Below, one piece after another: positions 1 through 8,906 of a DNA stretch of 64,000 nt. A program made the position numbers and the translations under genes. Position 1 is the first letter of the stretch. The number at the start of each line of letters is the position of its first letter. The stretch is from NCBI GenBank assembly GCA_022823865.1, contig JAJEHF010000207.1, forward strand, positions 39,735 through 103,734, read 5' to 3'. Under the pieces are notes generated by a model that saw only the letters and a program-made list of their open reading frames with translations, was not told the DNA's origin and did no database searches. Source of the stretch: Bryobacterales bacterium. GTDB taxonomy: Bacteria; Acidobacteriota; Terriglobia; Bryobacterales; UBA6623.

Positions 1-500
1 GCAGTGCTTTCGACCATGTATAGCAGCGAGTTGCCGTGGTCGATGAAAACACCGTTGGCGAATCGGAACGGCCCGGGGTGTGCGCAGAGCGTCTCGCCTG
101 CTGGAGTTATGGCGAATAGCCGACCGCTATGTCGCGTGGGATGGTACGTGCCCGATTCGGTGAAGAACAGATTGCCCTTTGCGTCGAACGCACAGTCGTT
201 TGGGTTGTCGAATTGACCCGTCGAAATCGCTTCGACGCCGCCGTTCGGTTCGATCCGCAAGACTTCGTTGCGACCGGCGTCGCAGGCGTAGACGGCACCA
301 GCTTGGTCAGAGCACAGTCCGAGGACAAAGCCACCGGTCTGCGCTGTAGCCTCGAACGAACCAGTCGTCGGATCAACGCGGTAGATTGCTCCCGCCTCGC
401 TACCGCACACCAGCGAGCCGTCGGCTGCAAAGCACAGGCCCTCGGAGTGGTCCAAGCCGGCACACACGAATCGGACGGTCTCAGGGGAAGCGGGTGTCAT
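1..500 (-). CDS. SMP-30/gluconolactonase-like lactonase (3' end outside window)
   Basis: Partial gene running off the left edge. The visible N-terminal part reads as the SMP-30/gluconolactonase/LRE beta-propeller family: an early Glu in the HSEGLCF segment, then NPNDCAFDAKGNLFFTESG, which carries the Asn and Asp that bind the divalent metal in this family. Such enzymes hydrolyse sugar lactones to aldonic acids. The ATG at 500 is used. An in-frame ATG at 539 would add 13 residues, and neither has a clear ribosome binding site. It lies downstream of, and in the same direction as, the sulfatase and sugar-acid genes, which fits a lactonase step in that route. Family assignment is firm; the substrate is unknown. 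Confidence 0.8.
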   Translation of the reverse strand, partial: MTPASPETVRFVCAGLDHSEGLCFAADGSLVCGSEAGAIYRVDPTTGSFEATAQTGGFVLGLCSDQAGAVYACDAGRNEVLRIEPNGGVEAISTGQFDNPNDCAFDAKGNLFFTESGTYHPTRHSGRLFAITPAGETLCAHPGPFRFANGVFIDHGNSLLYMVEST

Positions 501-666
501 TGGCTGGGAAGCGACGCTCGTTTCAGCATATCGCTGCATCGCTACGCCGGATGGTCAGATAATTCCGTGCGAAGAGCGGCGATCCTCCGTGGTCGCATGT
601 CCGGGAGGGAGGCGAGCTCGCGTTTGATGTTCAACTTCCTCCCAGAGCGATTCCCTCGCCAGGTTC

Positions 667-2445
667 CTACGGCGCCGGATCCGAGAGGATCTGGTTGTAG
701 GTGCGCTGCCGCATGGGTATCGCTTCGAGCTGGGGCAGTGCGCCATTCTTTTCCGCCTCGATCCACCACAAGTTCTGTAGTTCCTTGAGCCTCTCGGGGT
801 ACTGGCCGGCTAGGTCCGTGGTTTCTGTGAAGTCCGCCTCAACGTTGTAGAGTTCCCAATGGTCGGACTCGAAATCGGTCCCCGGGGTGTGGAACGCCAC
901 CGCCTTCCAGCCCCTGTGGTAGATTCCTCGGCTGCCCCACAGCTCGAAGAACTGCGTGTCGCGTGGGGCGGGAGCTGTCGGATCCTCGAACGCCGCCCTC
1001 GTGCTTTCGCCGTGCATGGGCATCTGGCAGACGCCATCGAAGGCTTGCGGCGCCTCGATCCCGAGGTAGTCGAGCACGGTTGGAGTGATGTCGATGACGT
1101 CGACGAACTGCTCGCGCAATCCGGGTCTGCGAATTTGATCGGGCCACGAGACGATCATCGGCGTGCGCACTCCGCCGTTGAACGGCCACAGCTTGTAGTA
1201 CTTGAACGGCGCGCTGGAGGCCATCGCCCAAGGCCGGGGATAGAGCGGCTGCGTGCCGGGGCCGCCCAGTTCGTCCAGCCGTTCGTGCATCTCCTCCACC
1301 GTTGTGGGATCGCCGTATGATCGCGCGAAGTTCCCTTTCACGCCAGCTTCCGGCGCGCCGCCATTGTCCGAGATCAGGACGATCAGGGTGTTGTCGAACT
1401 GGCCGTTCTCCCCCAGAAACGAGATCAGCCGGCCGATCTGCTCGTCGGTGTGTTCGGTGAACCCTGCGTAGGCTTCCATGAACCGTGCGTAGACTCTGCG
1501 CTCGGTCTCGCTAAGGTCTCCCCAAGCCGGGTCGCCTGGATTGCGGGGAGGAAGCTTGGCTCCGGTCGGAATGATGCCGAGTTCCAACTGCCGGCGATAG
1601 CGCCTCTCCCTGACCGCGTCCCACCCGTCGTCGAAGACGCCTTCGTACCGCTTGATGTAGCGCTTGGGTACTTGGATCGGCGCGTGCGTGGCCCCGAACG
1701 CAAGGAGCAGGAAGAAGGGTTTCTCGCTGTCCGCTTCGAGGTTTCCCGCCAGCATCGCGATCGCTTGATCCACGATGTCTTCCGAGAAGTGGTAGTCCGT
1801 CCGCTCCGGCACCGGAACTGCGTGGTTGTCCACCACAAGGTCGGGTCGATATTGGTCGGTCCAGCCCGACAGGAACCCATGGAAACGGTCGAAGCCTTTC
1901 TGCAGCGGCCAGTGCGTGCGGTCCCCTGCCGGCGTCATGTCTTCGCGGGGCACCAAGTGCCACTTCCCGGCCGCGAAGGTGCTGTATCCGTGGCGGCCCA
2001 GGATCTGTGCGATGTTCGCTGCCGATGCAGGGACCCGGCCGCGCGTATGGGGGTATCCTTGGTCGCCGCCCGGGAGCTCCTTCATCCCGACCGAATGCGC
2101 GTTGCGGCCTGTCAGCAGCGAGGCCCTGGTCGGAGAGCACACGGCCTTCGACTGGAAGTTGTTGAATAGCAGGCCCCCTTCGGCGAGCGAATCGATATTG
2201 GGTGTCGACACCGAGGAGCCGTAGCAGCCCAAGTCTCCGAAACCGGTGTCGTCGAGGACGATGTACACCACATTCGGACTGCCCGCGGGAGGCCGTGCCG
2301 GCTGCAGTGGGGAGGGTGTGGAATCTTCGGCCGTGCGGCCGATGACACCCTCGAATCTCGGCTCCGGTGCTGGCTCGCAGGCCCCTTGGGCGTAGGCCCC
2401 GGCCGCGACGATCCAGAGGATGGGAATGGCTTCGAGCTGTTTCAC
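667..2445 (-). CDS. sulfatase (arylsulfatase family, type I formylglycine)
   Basis: Alkaline-phosphatase-fold sulfatase of about 592 residues. The metal-binding aspartates are in IVLDDTGFGDLG (about D65-D66). The formylglycine motif is CSPTR (about C103), which an FGE or anSME must convert to formylglycine. Further family motifs are GKWHLV, THAPIQ and LISDNGGAPE. The hydrophobic N-terminus (about 4-20) resembles a signal peptide and is followed by a Cys, so it could be a lipoprotein, although the lipobox is poor. The GTG start at 2445 is chosen because it overlaps the stop of the upstream aldolase gene (GTGA), indicating translational coupling. It presumably removes a sulfate ester from the sugar handled by the neighbouring enzymes; the substrate is inferred only. 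Confidence 0.9.
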   Translation of the reverse strand: MKQLEAIPILWIVAAGAYAQGACEPAPEPRFEGVIGRTAEDSTPSPLQPARPPAGSPNVVYIVLDDTGFGDLGCYGSSVSTPNIDSLAEGGLLFNNFQSKAVCSPTRASLLTGRNAHSVGMKELPGGDQGYPHTRGRVPASAANIAQILGRHGYSTFAAGKWHLVPREDMTPAGDRTHWPLQKGFDRFHGFLSGWTDQYRPDLVVDNHAVPVPERTDYHFSEDIVDQAIAMLAGNLEADSEKPFFLLLAFGATHAPIQVPKRYIKRYEGVFDDGWDAVRERRYRRQLELGIIPTGAKLPPRNPGDPAWGDLSETERRVYARFMEAYAGFTEHTDEQIGRLISFLGENGQFDNTLIVLISDNGGAPEAGVKGNFARSYGDPTTVEEMHERLDELGGPGTQPLYPRPWAMASSAPFKYYKLWPFNGGVRTPMIVSWPDQIRRPGLREQFVDVIDITPTVLDYLGIEAPQAFDGVCQMPMHGESTRAAFEDPTAPAPRDTQFFELWGSRGIYHRGWKAVAFHTPGTDFESDHWELYNVEADFTETTDLAGQYPERLKELQNLWWIEAEKNGALPQLEAIPMRQRTYNQILSDPAP

Positions 2446-3368
2446 GATTCGTTTGCAGTGTTGGCATTTCCGAACAAAGACATCACGCGGTCGATGAGAT
2501 AGTCCGCGTAGCGATCCGTGTGCGGATCGAGCGTCAAGGTAGTCTGCCGGACGGTGTCGCACTCGATGAGCCCGCGACGCACGAGGAGCCTCTTCTCCAT
2601 CTGCAGCAACAGCTCCATGTTCTGCAGGCTGTAGGCCAGGTAGGGCAGCACCGCTTGGAACCGATCCATGGCACCGTCGCGGTTGCCCCCGATCGCGAGA
2701 CCGTAGACTTCCTGGAGTATGTCGGCGACGCCCAGCGCCGGCATGGCCCCGCAGATTCCAGCGTCGATGCCCTCTAGCAGGTACATTCCTCCCCAGCCTT
2801 CGAGGACTTGCACGCCGCCATCTGTCGCCTCTAGGATTTCGGCCACTTTCGGTGCCATCAGCGGCTGTTCCAGCTTGAGGTAGCAGAAGTTCGGAAAATC
2901 CGAGTGCAGGCGCTTGGCCGTTTCAGGCGAGATTGTCGGACCGCCCGGGTTGAAGTCCTGCACCAATACCGAGAGGGATGTCGCGCCTGCCACATCGGCC
3001 ACAAACTTGTACACGTCTTCCTCGGAAATGTCGAACATTCTCGGCACGGCCACCGATATGATGTCGGCGCCTCTTTCTTCATTGGCGCTTGCGATCGTCG
3101 CGGCATGGATGCCGGCAAAGTGGTTCGACTGCGCGATGACTTGGATTTCTCCGTCCGCGGCATCGACTGCGGTGCCGACCACCATTTCCCGCTCCAGCTC
3201 GGTCAGCTTGTAGAACTCGCTCGCGTACGCTGGCAGGCAGACGGCGCTGAAACCGCTGATCGCACAGAATCGAACGAGTCGCTCCAGCGACCCGAGGTCA
3301 AGCTGCTCCTCTCTGTCGAACGGCGTCGGCAGGACAGGGACGATGCCTGTGATCTGGGCGGTCTTCAT
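2442..3368 (-). CDS. dihydrodipicolinate synthase (DapA) family aldolase/lyase
   Basis: A 308-residue class I aldolase-type TIM barrel of the DapA/N-acetylneuraminate lyase family. The start is GIVPVLPTPFDREEQLD. The Schiff-base lysine is seen in FCYLKLEQP (about K165). Two family motifs differ from true DapA: the GTTGE loop is replaced by PAYASEFY (about 46-53), and the YNVPGRT segment holding the catalytic Tyr is replaced by VQDFNPGG (about 136-143). Together with its neighbours this argues for cleavage of a 2-keto-3-deoxy sugar acid or related acyl pyruvate rather than lysine synthesis. The ATG overlaps the upstream SDR stop (ATGA) and its own stop overlaps the sulfatase start. Confidence 0.85.
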   Translation of the reverse strand: MKTAQITGIVPVLPTPFDREEQLDLGSLERLVRFCAISGFSAVCLPAYASEFYKLTELEREMVVGTAVDAADGEIQVIAQSNHFAGIHAATIASANEERGADIISVAVPRMFDISEEDVYKFVADVAGATSLSVLVQDFNPGGPTISPETAKRLHSDFPNFCYLKLEQPLMAPKVAEILEATDGGVQVLEGWGGMYLLEGIDAGICGAMPALGVADILQEVYGLAIGGNRDGAMDRFQAVLPYLAYSLQNMELLLQMEKRLLVRRGLIECDTVRQTTLTLDPHTDRYADYLIDRVMSLFGNANTANES

Positions 3369-4135
3369 TTCGGTGCCGATGCTGCCCCGACGACACACCC
3401 GCCGTCGCAGGTGATGGTCGTGCCAGTGACGTAGTTCGAGGCGTCCGAGACCAAGAATCCGACGACGTCGGCGACATCTGACGCCTGCTGGATCTTGCCC
3501 AGCGGGATCAGGCTCATGAACTCCTCGCGAAATTCCGGAAAGTCTCTCAGCTCGCGCGCGGTCAACCCGGCCTCGACAATTCCCGGCGCTATCGCGTTCA
3601 CGGTAATTCCGTGCGGGGCCAGCTCCAAAGCGGCACAGCGCGCGAGCATCCACACTCCTGCCTTGGAAACGCAGTACGGGGCGATCAGCTTGTAGGGGAC
3701 ATCCTGCACCCATGAGCCCGTGAAGATGACCTTGCCCTTATGGCCGTTGGCTACCCACCGCTTGGCCACTACCTGGGTGACATGGAAGTAGCCGTTGAGG
3801 TTGACGTCCATGTGCTGGTTCCATTGCTCGACCGTGTACTCGAGAAACGGCACGTTCATCGAGATGCCTGCGTTGCACATGCACACGTCCAAGCGGCCGA
3901 ATTCCGCCCACACAGCTTCCAGCGCAGCCTGCACAGCCGCCCGGTCGGCCACATCGACCTGCAAGTAGAGCACGCGGGCGCCCTTGCTGCGAAGGGCGTC
4001 GACCCGCTGGGCGTTCGGCTTGATGTCCAGCAGGGCCACGTCCATGCCCATGGCGACCATCTTTTCGGCAGAGGCGTATCCCAAGTCGCCGACTCCGCCC
4101 GTGATCAATCCCACTTTCCGCTCTTGTTGCGCCAT
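3365..4135 (-). CDS. SDR family NAD(P)-dependent oxidoreductase
   Basis: Classical short-chain dehydrogenase of 256 residues. The nucleotide-binding loop is TGGVGDLG (about 12-19) rather than the commoner TGxxxGIG. NAG is at about 88-90, the catalytic Ser is in FTGSW (S141), and YCVSK gives Tyr154 and Lys158. The C-terminus YVTGTTITCDGG is typical. Probable role is oxidation of a sugar to its lactone or ketose acid, feeding the lactonase and dehydratase nearby. The ATG at 4135 is chosen over upstream in-frame codons because a GGAG sequence sits four bases before it and just after the stop of the dehydratase gene. The stop overlaps the aldolase start. Confidence 0.9.
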   Translation of the reverse strand: MAQQERKVGLITGGVGDLGYASAEKMVAMGMDVALLDIKPNAQRVDALRSKGARVLYLQVDVADRAAVQAALEAVWAEFGRLDVCMCNAGISMNVPFLEYTVEQWNQHMDVNLNGYFHVTQVVAKRWVANGHKGKVIFTGSWVQDVPYKLIAPYCVSKAGVWMLARCAALELAPHGITVNAIAPGIVEAGLTARELRDFPEFREEFMSLIPLGKIQQASDVADVVGFLVSDASNYVTGTTITCDGGCVVGAASAPK

Positions 4136-4143
4136 TTCTCTCC

Positions 4144-5694
4144 TCACCCCGACTGCTCTCCAGTCAGTTCCACGTCGATGTCCTGCCCGTCCTCGCTGCC
4201 CAGGATGCTCGCCACTTCGTATGGCCACAGGTGGCGATCGAAACTCTCCGCGTCTTGCCGTTTCGGCCAGCCCGACAGGGTGGTCCGGCGCGGCCGGTCG
4301 AGCAAGTAGTTTGCATAGATCTGGCGGGCGTGTTCCCGGTGCGGGGCCACCGCCTCGGCACTATAGCGGTACTTCTCCAGACGCTCCGGATCCAAGCGCA
4401 GCCCATGCCCGGGTTGCGGGGACAGCCTCAGGTGTCCGCCGTTCCAGTCAAACTGTCCGCCCGCGATCACGTCGTCGCTTACGTGAATCGTCTCGTTGTC
4501 GATCGGATGACAGGTGCGCGGCGTGCGGCCCATGTAAATCCCTACCCGCTCCGGCTCCTGCAGGAACACGGCCGCCATCGCGCCCCGGAACGCGAGCTGC
4601 GTGCAGAGTTCGAAATTGCTGTGCAGGGCGATATGCAGTCCCATGAACTTCGCCAGCTGAGCAAAGCGCCACAGCCCCCAGGGCCCGAGGTTGATGTCTG
4701 GCACCGACACGTCCGCCCCCTCGTAGCGCTCAAGCATGTACCAATCGGGCTCCCAGCGGTTGGCCATCGGGCCGGCGCCAGGCGCGTGGATGATCGGCGG
4801 CCACCAATGGCACGACAACGGCGTGCGCAATTCGCCGCGCAGGGCTGTCATCCGCCGGTAGTAGTACTCGGCCTGATAGCTGCCCTTGGACGTGTCGCGC
4901 TGTGGCGGGCGTTCCGACTGCGGGTAGAAGCGCTGGGGCAGCAACGAGTGCACGGGCTGCTCTGCGTACTCCAGGTTGCAGTCCTCGAGGGCATGCAGGA
5001 TGCGCCTCGCTTCTTGGTAGTTCCATGTGCCGTGAGCGTCGATGCGGATCGCGGTGTCCGGGCCGACGGCATCGCGAATCCTGTGGATCAGCTCGATGTG
5101 ATCCTCGGGCTGGTATGCGGTCATCGAGACCTTGACCGCCGGGAATCCCTCGCGGGCGCGCTCGGCTGCGAATTCCGGCCACGTCTCGTACGTGATCGCG
5201 TCATTGCCCTCCCGGTCGGCGAACCTTTGCCAGGTGTAGGCTGCCATGGGAACTCGATCTGGCGGCGTGAAGTCGGCCTCGAACAGCTCGGCCCACAGCT
5301 GGTGCAAGGGCTTGTCCAGCGCCTGCCCGACTAGATCCCACCAAGCCATGAACAGGGGTTCCTCGAGTCCTGCGTCCAGCAGGTTCCGGCCCGGTTGCCC
5401 TTGCAGTCTCGCGACACAATCCCGGGCGTTGCTGTCGAGGTCAACCGACCACTCTCCCGTGCCTACGAGCCCCTGCTTGGTCCGCAATTCGACGAATGCC
5501 CACGACACTGCTGGCAACGCCTGCCAGCCGGGCGTGTACACGCCCACCATCGGGATGAGCACCTTGTGAACTTTGGCTTCGCCGAGCGTCAGCCGGTGTG
5601 GTGCCAGCAGATCTGCCAGCTTTTGGCGGAACAATCCGATCCGACGCTTGAGCATGGCGTCGAATTCGCGGACATCGTCAATGCAAAGCAACAC
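4144..5694 (-). CDS. enolase-superfamily (mandelate racemase/muconate lactonising-like) sugar-acid dehydratase
   Basis: Enolase-superfamily protein. The C-terminal barrel shows the expected acid/base and metal ligands: AVKVSM (Lys of the KxK/KxS motif), RIDAHGTW (metal Asp), EYAEQPV (metal Glu), VPDINLGPWG, and IALHSNFE (catalytic His, as in glucarate-dehydratase-like members). Such enzymes dehydrate aldonic or aldaric acids to 2-keto-3-deoxy acids. As written (GTG at 5694) the protein has 516 residues, longer than usual. An ATG at 5655 would give a more typical N-terminus, and neither start has a clear ribosome binding site. It is the first gene of the five-gene cluster. Specific substrate not determinable. 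Confidence 0.88.
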   Translation of the reverse strand: MLLCIDDVREFDAMLKRRIGLFRQKLADLLAPHRLTLGEAKVHKVLIPMVGVYTPGWQALPAVSWAFVELRTKQGLVGTGEWSVDLDSNARDCVARLQGQPGRNLLDAGLEEPLFMAWWDLVGQALDKPLHQLWAELFEADFTPPDRVPMAAYTWQRFADREGNDAITYETWPEFAAERAREGFPAVKVSMTAYQPEDHIELIHRIRDAVGPDTAIRIDAHGTWNYQEARRILHALEDCNLEYAEQPVHSLLPQRFYPQSERPPQRDTSKGSYQAEYYYRRMTALRGELRTPLSCHWWPPIIHAPGAGPMANRWEPDWYMLERYEGADVSVPDINLGPWGLWRFAQLAKFMGLHIALHSNFELCTQLAFRGAMAAVFLQEPERVGIYMGRTPRTCHPIDNETIHVSDDVIAGGQFDWNGGHLRLSPQPGHGLRLDPERLEKYRYSAEAVAPHREHARQIYANYLLDRPRRTTLSGWPKRQDAESFDRHLWPYEVASILGSEDGQDIDVELTGEQSG

Positions 5695-6301
5695 TTTTGG
5701 CCGATCCGCGGCGGCCTAGGTGCCAATCCGCGCCGAGGATAGTTCGCTCGCTCCAGCGGACGGCCGTCCGCGGAACTGCGATCCAATGGCGCCTAGAATA
5801 CTACAGTTTGCTCGGGGCACGAGTGAGCCCATGCGGGTCCACTGTCGGAAGCCGGGGCCTGCTTTCAATCGCGAAGGAGACCGGAAACAAGCGGCGCATG
5901 GACAGGCGCTAGGCCCGCGGCCTTCCGGTCGTGTTTCCAGTCCATCAAACCCGCTGCCGTGTCGAAGCCCACGACGTGCCGCTCACGCGGGCGCGGTATT
6001 CCTAGCACCCCAGCAACGCACAAGTACGAGCCCATCTGGCGCGACCGCCGCGGACTCGCCGTCGAATCGGAGCCCGCGTTCGAGTCAGCATCGAAGAATC
6101 CGCATGGATTCGCCCTCTGGCAGCGCCCGCCGGTTTCCAGCGATCCGGCTTCTCGACCGTGAGCGAAGGAGACCGTCACGTCCGCGGGGCGGTGCGGTGC
6201 GTCCGAACCTCTGTCGCGAGTTGGCTGGAGCATGTCGGCCAGGCCGGCGGTCGAGACACCCAAGACGGACGTGCCGATTCCTGGATGGTTTGCAGCGCCG
6301 G
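5695..6301. other. long intergenic region, no gene recognised
   Basis: About 600 bases upstream of the sugar-acid operon and downstream of the VWA gene. Open frames here are short, lack family motifs and look compositional. The promoter of the minus-strand operon should lie in the right part of the first 150 bases; a loose -10-like TAGTAT reading leftwards occurs near 5798-5803, without a convincing -35. No RNA gene or repeat was recognised. Confidence 0.4.
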
Positions 6302-8296
6302 TTAGCGCCGCAAGGGCTCCATGGCTGCCGCTGACTTGGCTAGCCGGACCAAGTTGACAAACTCGGCACGGTAGCCGAAGCGGTCCTCGCCCTTGGCACT
6401 CGTTGCCAAGGCGATCACGTCGCCATAGCCATAGTTGCCGGTGTAGAGGCCGCCGCGGAGGAGCTGCCCGAACCCGGCTACGGCCGCGGAGAATCGAGCC
6501 TCCTGTGCAACCGTTCCGGTCTCCCCAATCTCGTTGGCCCGGGATATCGGTTGAGTGATCACTGTGCTTGTGTTGCCATCCGGGGCCTTGAAACGGATCT
6601 TGAGATACGCATGCTCGTCCGAAAAGGCGCTTTCAGGAGAGACAGTCTCGCGCCCATACCGAGGACTTGCCACGAGCGCCGCGTCCGATCCTGCCGGGGT
6701 CAGTTCGTAGATCGCGGTCACCGTGTGGCCGGACCCGATTTCCCCCGCGTCAACCTTGTCGTTGCGAAAATCCTCGCGTGCCAGCATGCGGGACTCGTAG
6801 CCGATCAGTCGATACTCTTGGACCACGTCAGGATTGAACTCGATCTGGACCTTGACGTCTTTGGCAATCGGGAACAATGTCGAGGTGGCTTCCTCAACCA
6901 TCACCTTGCGCGCTTCCATGAGATTGTCGATATAGGCGGCATGGCCATTTCCGTTTTGAGCCAATGCCTGCATCAGGGCATCGTTATAGTTGCCCCTGCC
7001 AAAGCCGAGCACTGACAGGTACACTCCCTTCTCGCGTTTGCGCTCGACGAAACTCTTGAGTTCTTCCGTGTCAGTGATGCCGACATTGAAGTCACCGTCA
7101 GTGGCGAGGATCACGCGGTTGACGCCGTCTTTGGCAAGATTTTGCTCAGCGAGCAGATAGGCTTGGCGGATTCCTTCCGCTCCAGCCGTCGACCCGCCCG
7201 CGCAGAGGCGTTCGAGGGTGGCAAGGATCGTGCCCCGTTCAGCGGCCTTGGTCGGCTCGAGGGCGACATCTGCCGAACCGGCGTAGGTGACAATCGCCAC
7301 CGTGTCATCTGGACCGAGCGAACCGAGCAGGAGCTTGAGTGAATTGACGAGCAGCGGCAGCTTGTTTGGTGCGCTCATCGATCCAGAAGTGTCAATCAGA
7401 AAAACCAAGTTCGCGGGCGCCGTACTGTCCCGCGCCAATTCGTAGCCCTTGATGCCAATATGCAGCAGTTGGGTGCCGGCGTTCCACGGCGTCTGCATCA
7501 GCGAAGCGGTGACAGAGAACGGAGAGCCGAGATCCTCGGGGATTGAGTAGTCATACGGAAAGTAGTTGATCAGCTCCTCCACCCTGACAGCGTTCTTCTG
7601 GGGCAAGACGCCCTGTTCCAGCGACGCGCGCACGAAACTATACGAAGCAGTGTCAGCGTCAATGGAGAAGGTCGAGACTGAGTTCTCGGCCACAACGCTC
7701 ACTGGATTCTCTTGGAAGTCAGCAAAGCGGTCTCTTCCCTGATCTGGAGTCCACCCGCGTCGGAATTCCTGAGAGCGTGCGCTGCGCGGGCTGACGAAGT
7801 AGTGTCCTCCCGCGATGCTTGGCGACGGACCCGGGGGCCTGACAGCGCCGGACGGCAGGGTGTGAGACGCAACGGCCGTCGGTGTTGCAGCGGCTGCGGC
7901 CTTCGCAGCGGATGCTGCTAGGGCGACCTCTGCAGGCCTTGCATCAGTGGCCGGCTGGGTGGCTGCTGCCGGTTCCGCCGCAGCTTTCTCGGCAGTTGCA
8001 TCTTCGTTCGGCCCCGGTGGGGATTGAACAGTGGAAGGCTGGTGCATGGAACTACATGCACTGGCCGAGAGCAGCGCGACACAGCACAACCAAAGCAGCC
8101 CGAGTTGCGCGCCTCCGGCCAGCGTTGCGGTCCTCTGGCTGGATGGGGCCGGTGAAGCCGTCGTACCAGTGCGCAGCTGAGATGATCTGGCAGATCCGCC
8201 CGCGAGGACAGCTTGGAAGCGACCAAAAAGAACCGAGGCTGCCGAATGGCGTGATGCGCGGAATCGTGCCGCCCAAAGCGGCAAGGAATGTCTCAT
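6302..8296 (-). CDS. VWA domain lipoprotein, YfbK-like
   Basis: A 664-residue protein. After a long basic N-terminus there is a hydrophobic stretch (about 66-84) ending LLSASACSS, a possible lipobox with Cys about 81. An Ala/Pro-rich linker follows (about 85-180), then the YfbK-type N-terminal domain (SVSTFSIDADTASYSFVR ... INYFPYDY). Next is the von Willebrand A domain with the MIDAS motif DTSGSM (about 300-305) and ATDGDFNVG, then a C-terminal DUF3520-like region. These proteins are envelope-anchored metal-dependent adhesion or scaffold proteins of unknown partner. The unusually long N-terminus suggests that the true start may lie further in. It stands alone between non-coding stretches. 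Confidence 0.85.
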   Translation of the reverse strand: MRHSLPLWAARFRASRHSAASVLFGRFQAVLAGGSARSSQLRTGTTASPAPSSQRTATLAGGAQLGLLWLCCVALLSASACSSMHQPSTVQSPPGPNEDATAEKAAAEPAAATQPATDARPAEVALAASAAKAAAAATPTAVASHTLPSGAVRPPGPSPSIAGGHYFVSPRSARSQEFRRGWTPDQGRDRFADFQENPVSVVAENSVSTFSIDADTASYSFVRASLEQGVLPQKNAVRVEELINYFPYDYSIPEDLGSPFSVTASLMQTPWNAGTQLLHIGIKGYELARDSTAPANLVFLIDTSGSMSAPNKLPLLVNSLKLLLGSLGPDDTVAIVTYAGSADVALEPTKAAERGTILATLERLCAGGSTAGAEGIRQAYLLAEQNLAKDGVNRVILATDGDFNVGITDTEELKSFVERKREKGVYLSVLGFGRGNYNDALMQALAQNGNGHAAYIDNLMEARKVMVEEATSTLFPIAKDVKVQIEFNPDVVQEYRLIGYESRMLAREDFRNDKVDAGEIGSGHTVTAIYELTPAGSDAALVASPRYGRETVSPESAFSDEHAYLKIRFKAPDGNTSTVITQPISRANEIGETGTVAQEARFSAAVAGFGQLLRGGLYTGNYGYGDVIALATSAKGEDRFGYRAEFVNLVRLAKSAAAMEPLRR

Positions 8297-8571
8297 GCCG
8301 TATTTGACACCCTCCGCCTGCGATTCGTTCCAATCAGGCGCTGGACGCTAGGGCTCGGGATCCGCCGTGCGCTCGCGGCATCTCGCATGGAGCCAACGCC
8401 CTGGAGCGGCCGAACGTGGGGCGGGGAGGTTTCGAAATGGCCGCAGTCGTTTCCGCCAGGGCGGGGAACGGTACCGGCGGAGCTCCTCCCGGGGGGAGGT
8501 TGAGCGAAGGCTTTTGCCCTGCTGCGGAAATTCTCGACCACCGTTGAAACCTGCCGGCAAGCCGTGCTTGG

Positions 8572-8597
8572 CAAGGTAGCAACCGGTTGCTACCTTG
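8572..8597. promoter_or_regulatory. 26-bp perfect palindrome, likely toxin-antitoxin operator
   Basis: A perfect inverted repeat with half-site CAAGGTAGCAACC and no spacer, ending six bases before the antitoxin ATG. It overlaps a plausible promoter: TTGGCA at 8568-8573 and TACCTT at 8591-8596, 17 bases apart, which would start transcription at or next to the ATG. Antitoxins of the Phd/VapB type autorepress through such palindromes, so an operator role is the natural inference. Confidence 0.75.
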
Positions 8598-8603
8598 AAT
8601 CGC

Positions 8604-8906
8604 ATGAGAGCGGTCGGGATCAGGGTGCTCAAGAGTCGGCTCAGTGAGTACATGCGACTGGCAGCGGCCGGGGAGACCATTCTCGTTACGGACCGTGATC
8701 GGGTCGTGGCGGAAATTGGCCCGCCTCGGGAATCACGGAGCCCCGTCTTGGGGGATGCGGTGCTGGCCGAAGCGGTGCGCAAGGGTTGGTTGACGCCTCC
8801 GGCCGTGCGTCTAGACGGCCCTCCACCGAGGCCGAAGCCGGTTCTGCCGCTACAAGAAATCGTCGCGGACCTAGAGGTCGACCGAAGCGACCGGTCAAAG
8901 TCGTAG
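8604..8906 (+). CDS. Phd/YefM (VapB-type) antitoxin
   Basis: A 100-residue antitoxin. The N-terminus MRAVGIRVLKSRLSEYMRLAAAGETILVTDRDRVVAEI is the usual Phd/YefM DNA-binding fold (short strand, two helices, then the VTDRxxxVAE hairpin). The C-terminal part (LTPPAVRL ... LPLQEIVADLE) would wrap the toxin. ATG 8604 is chosen over TTG 8595 because it gives the family's usual N-terminus; there is no Shine-Dalgarno sequence, suggesting a leaderless message. It is preceded by a palindromic operator and followed by a PIN-domain toxin in a different, overlapping frame. Confidence 0.85.
   Translation: MRAVGIRVLKSRLSEYMRLAAAGETILVTDRDRVVAEIGPPRESRSPVLGDAVLAEAVRKGWLTPPAVRLDGPPPRPKPVLPLQEIVADLEVDRSDRSKS

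Noticed and set aside
5865..6263. 132-codon open frame on the minus strand upstream of the dehydratase gene
   Set aside because: No family motif, no ribosome binding site, biased composition; open frames of this length are expected by chance in such G+C-rich DNA.
8485..8499. CCTCCC-GGG-GGGAGG hairpin upstream of the VWA gene
   Set aside because: Short stem in a very G+C-rich stretch with no T-run or gene end next to it; could easily be chance.
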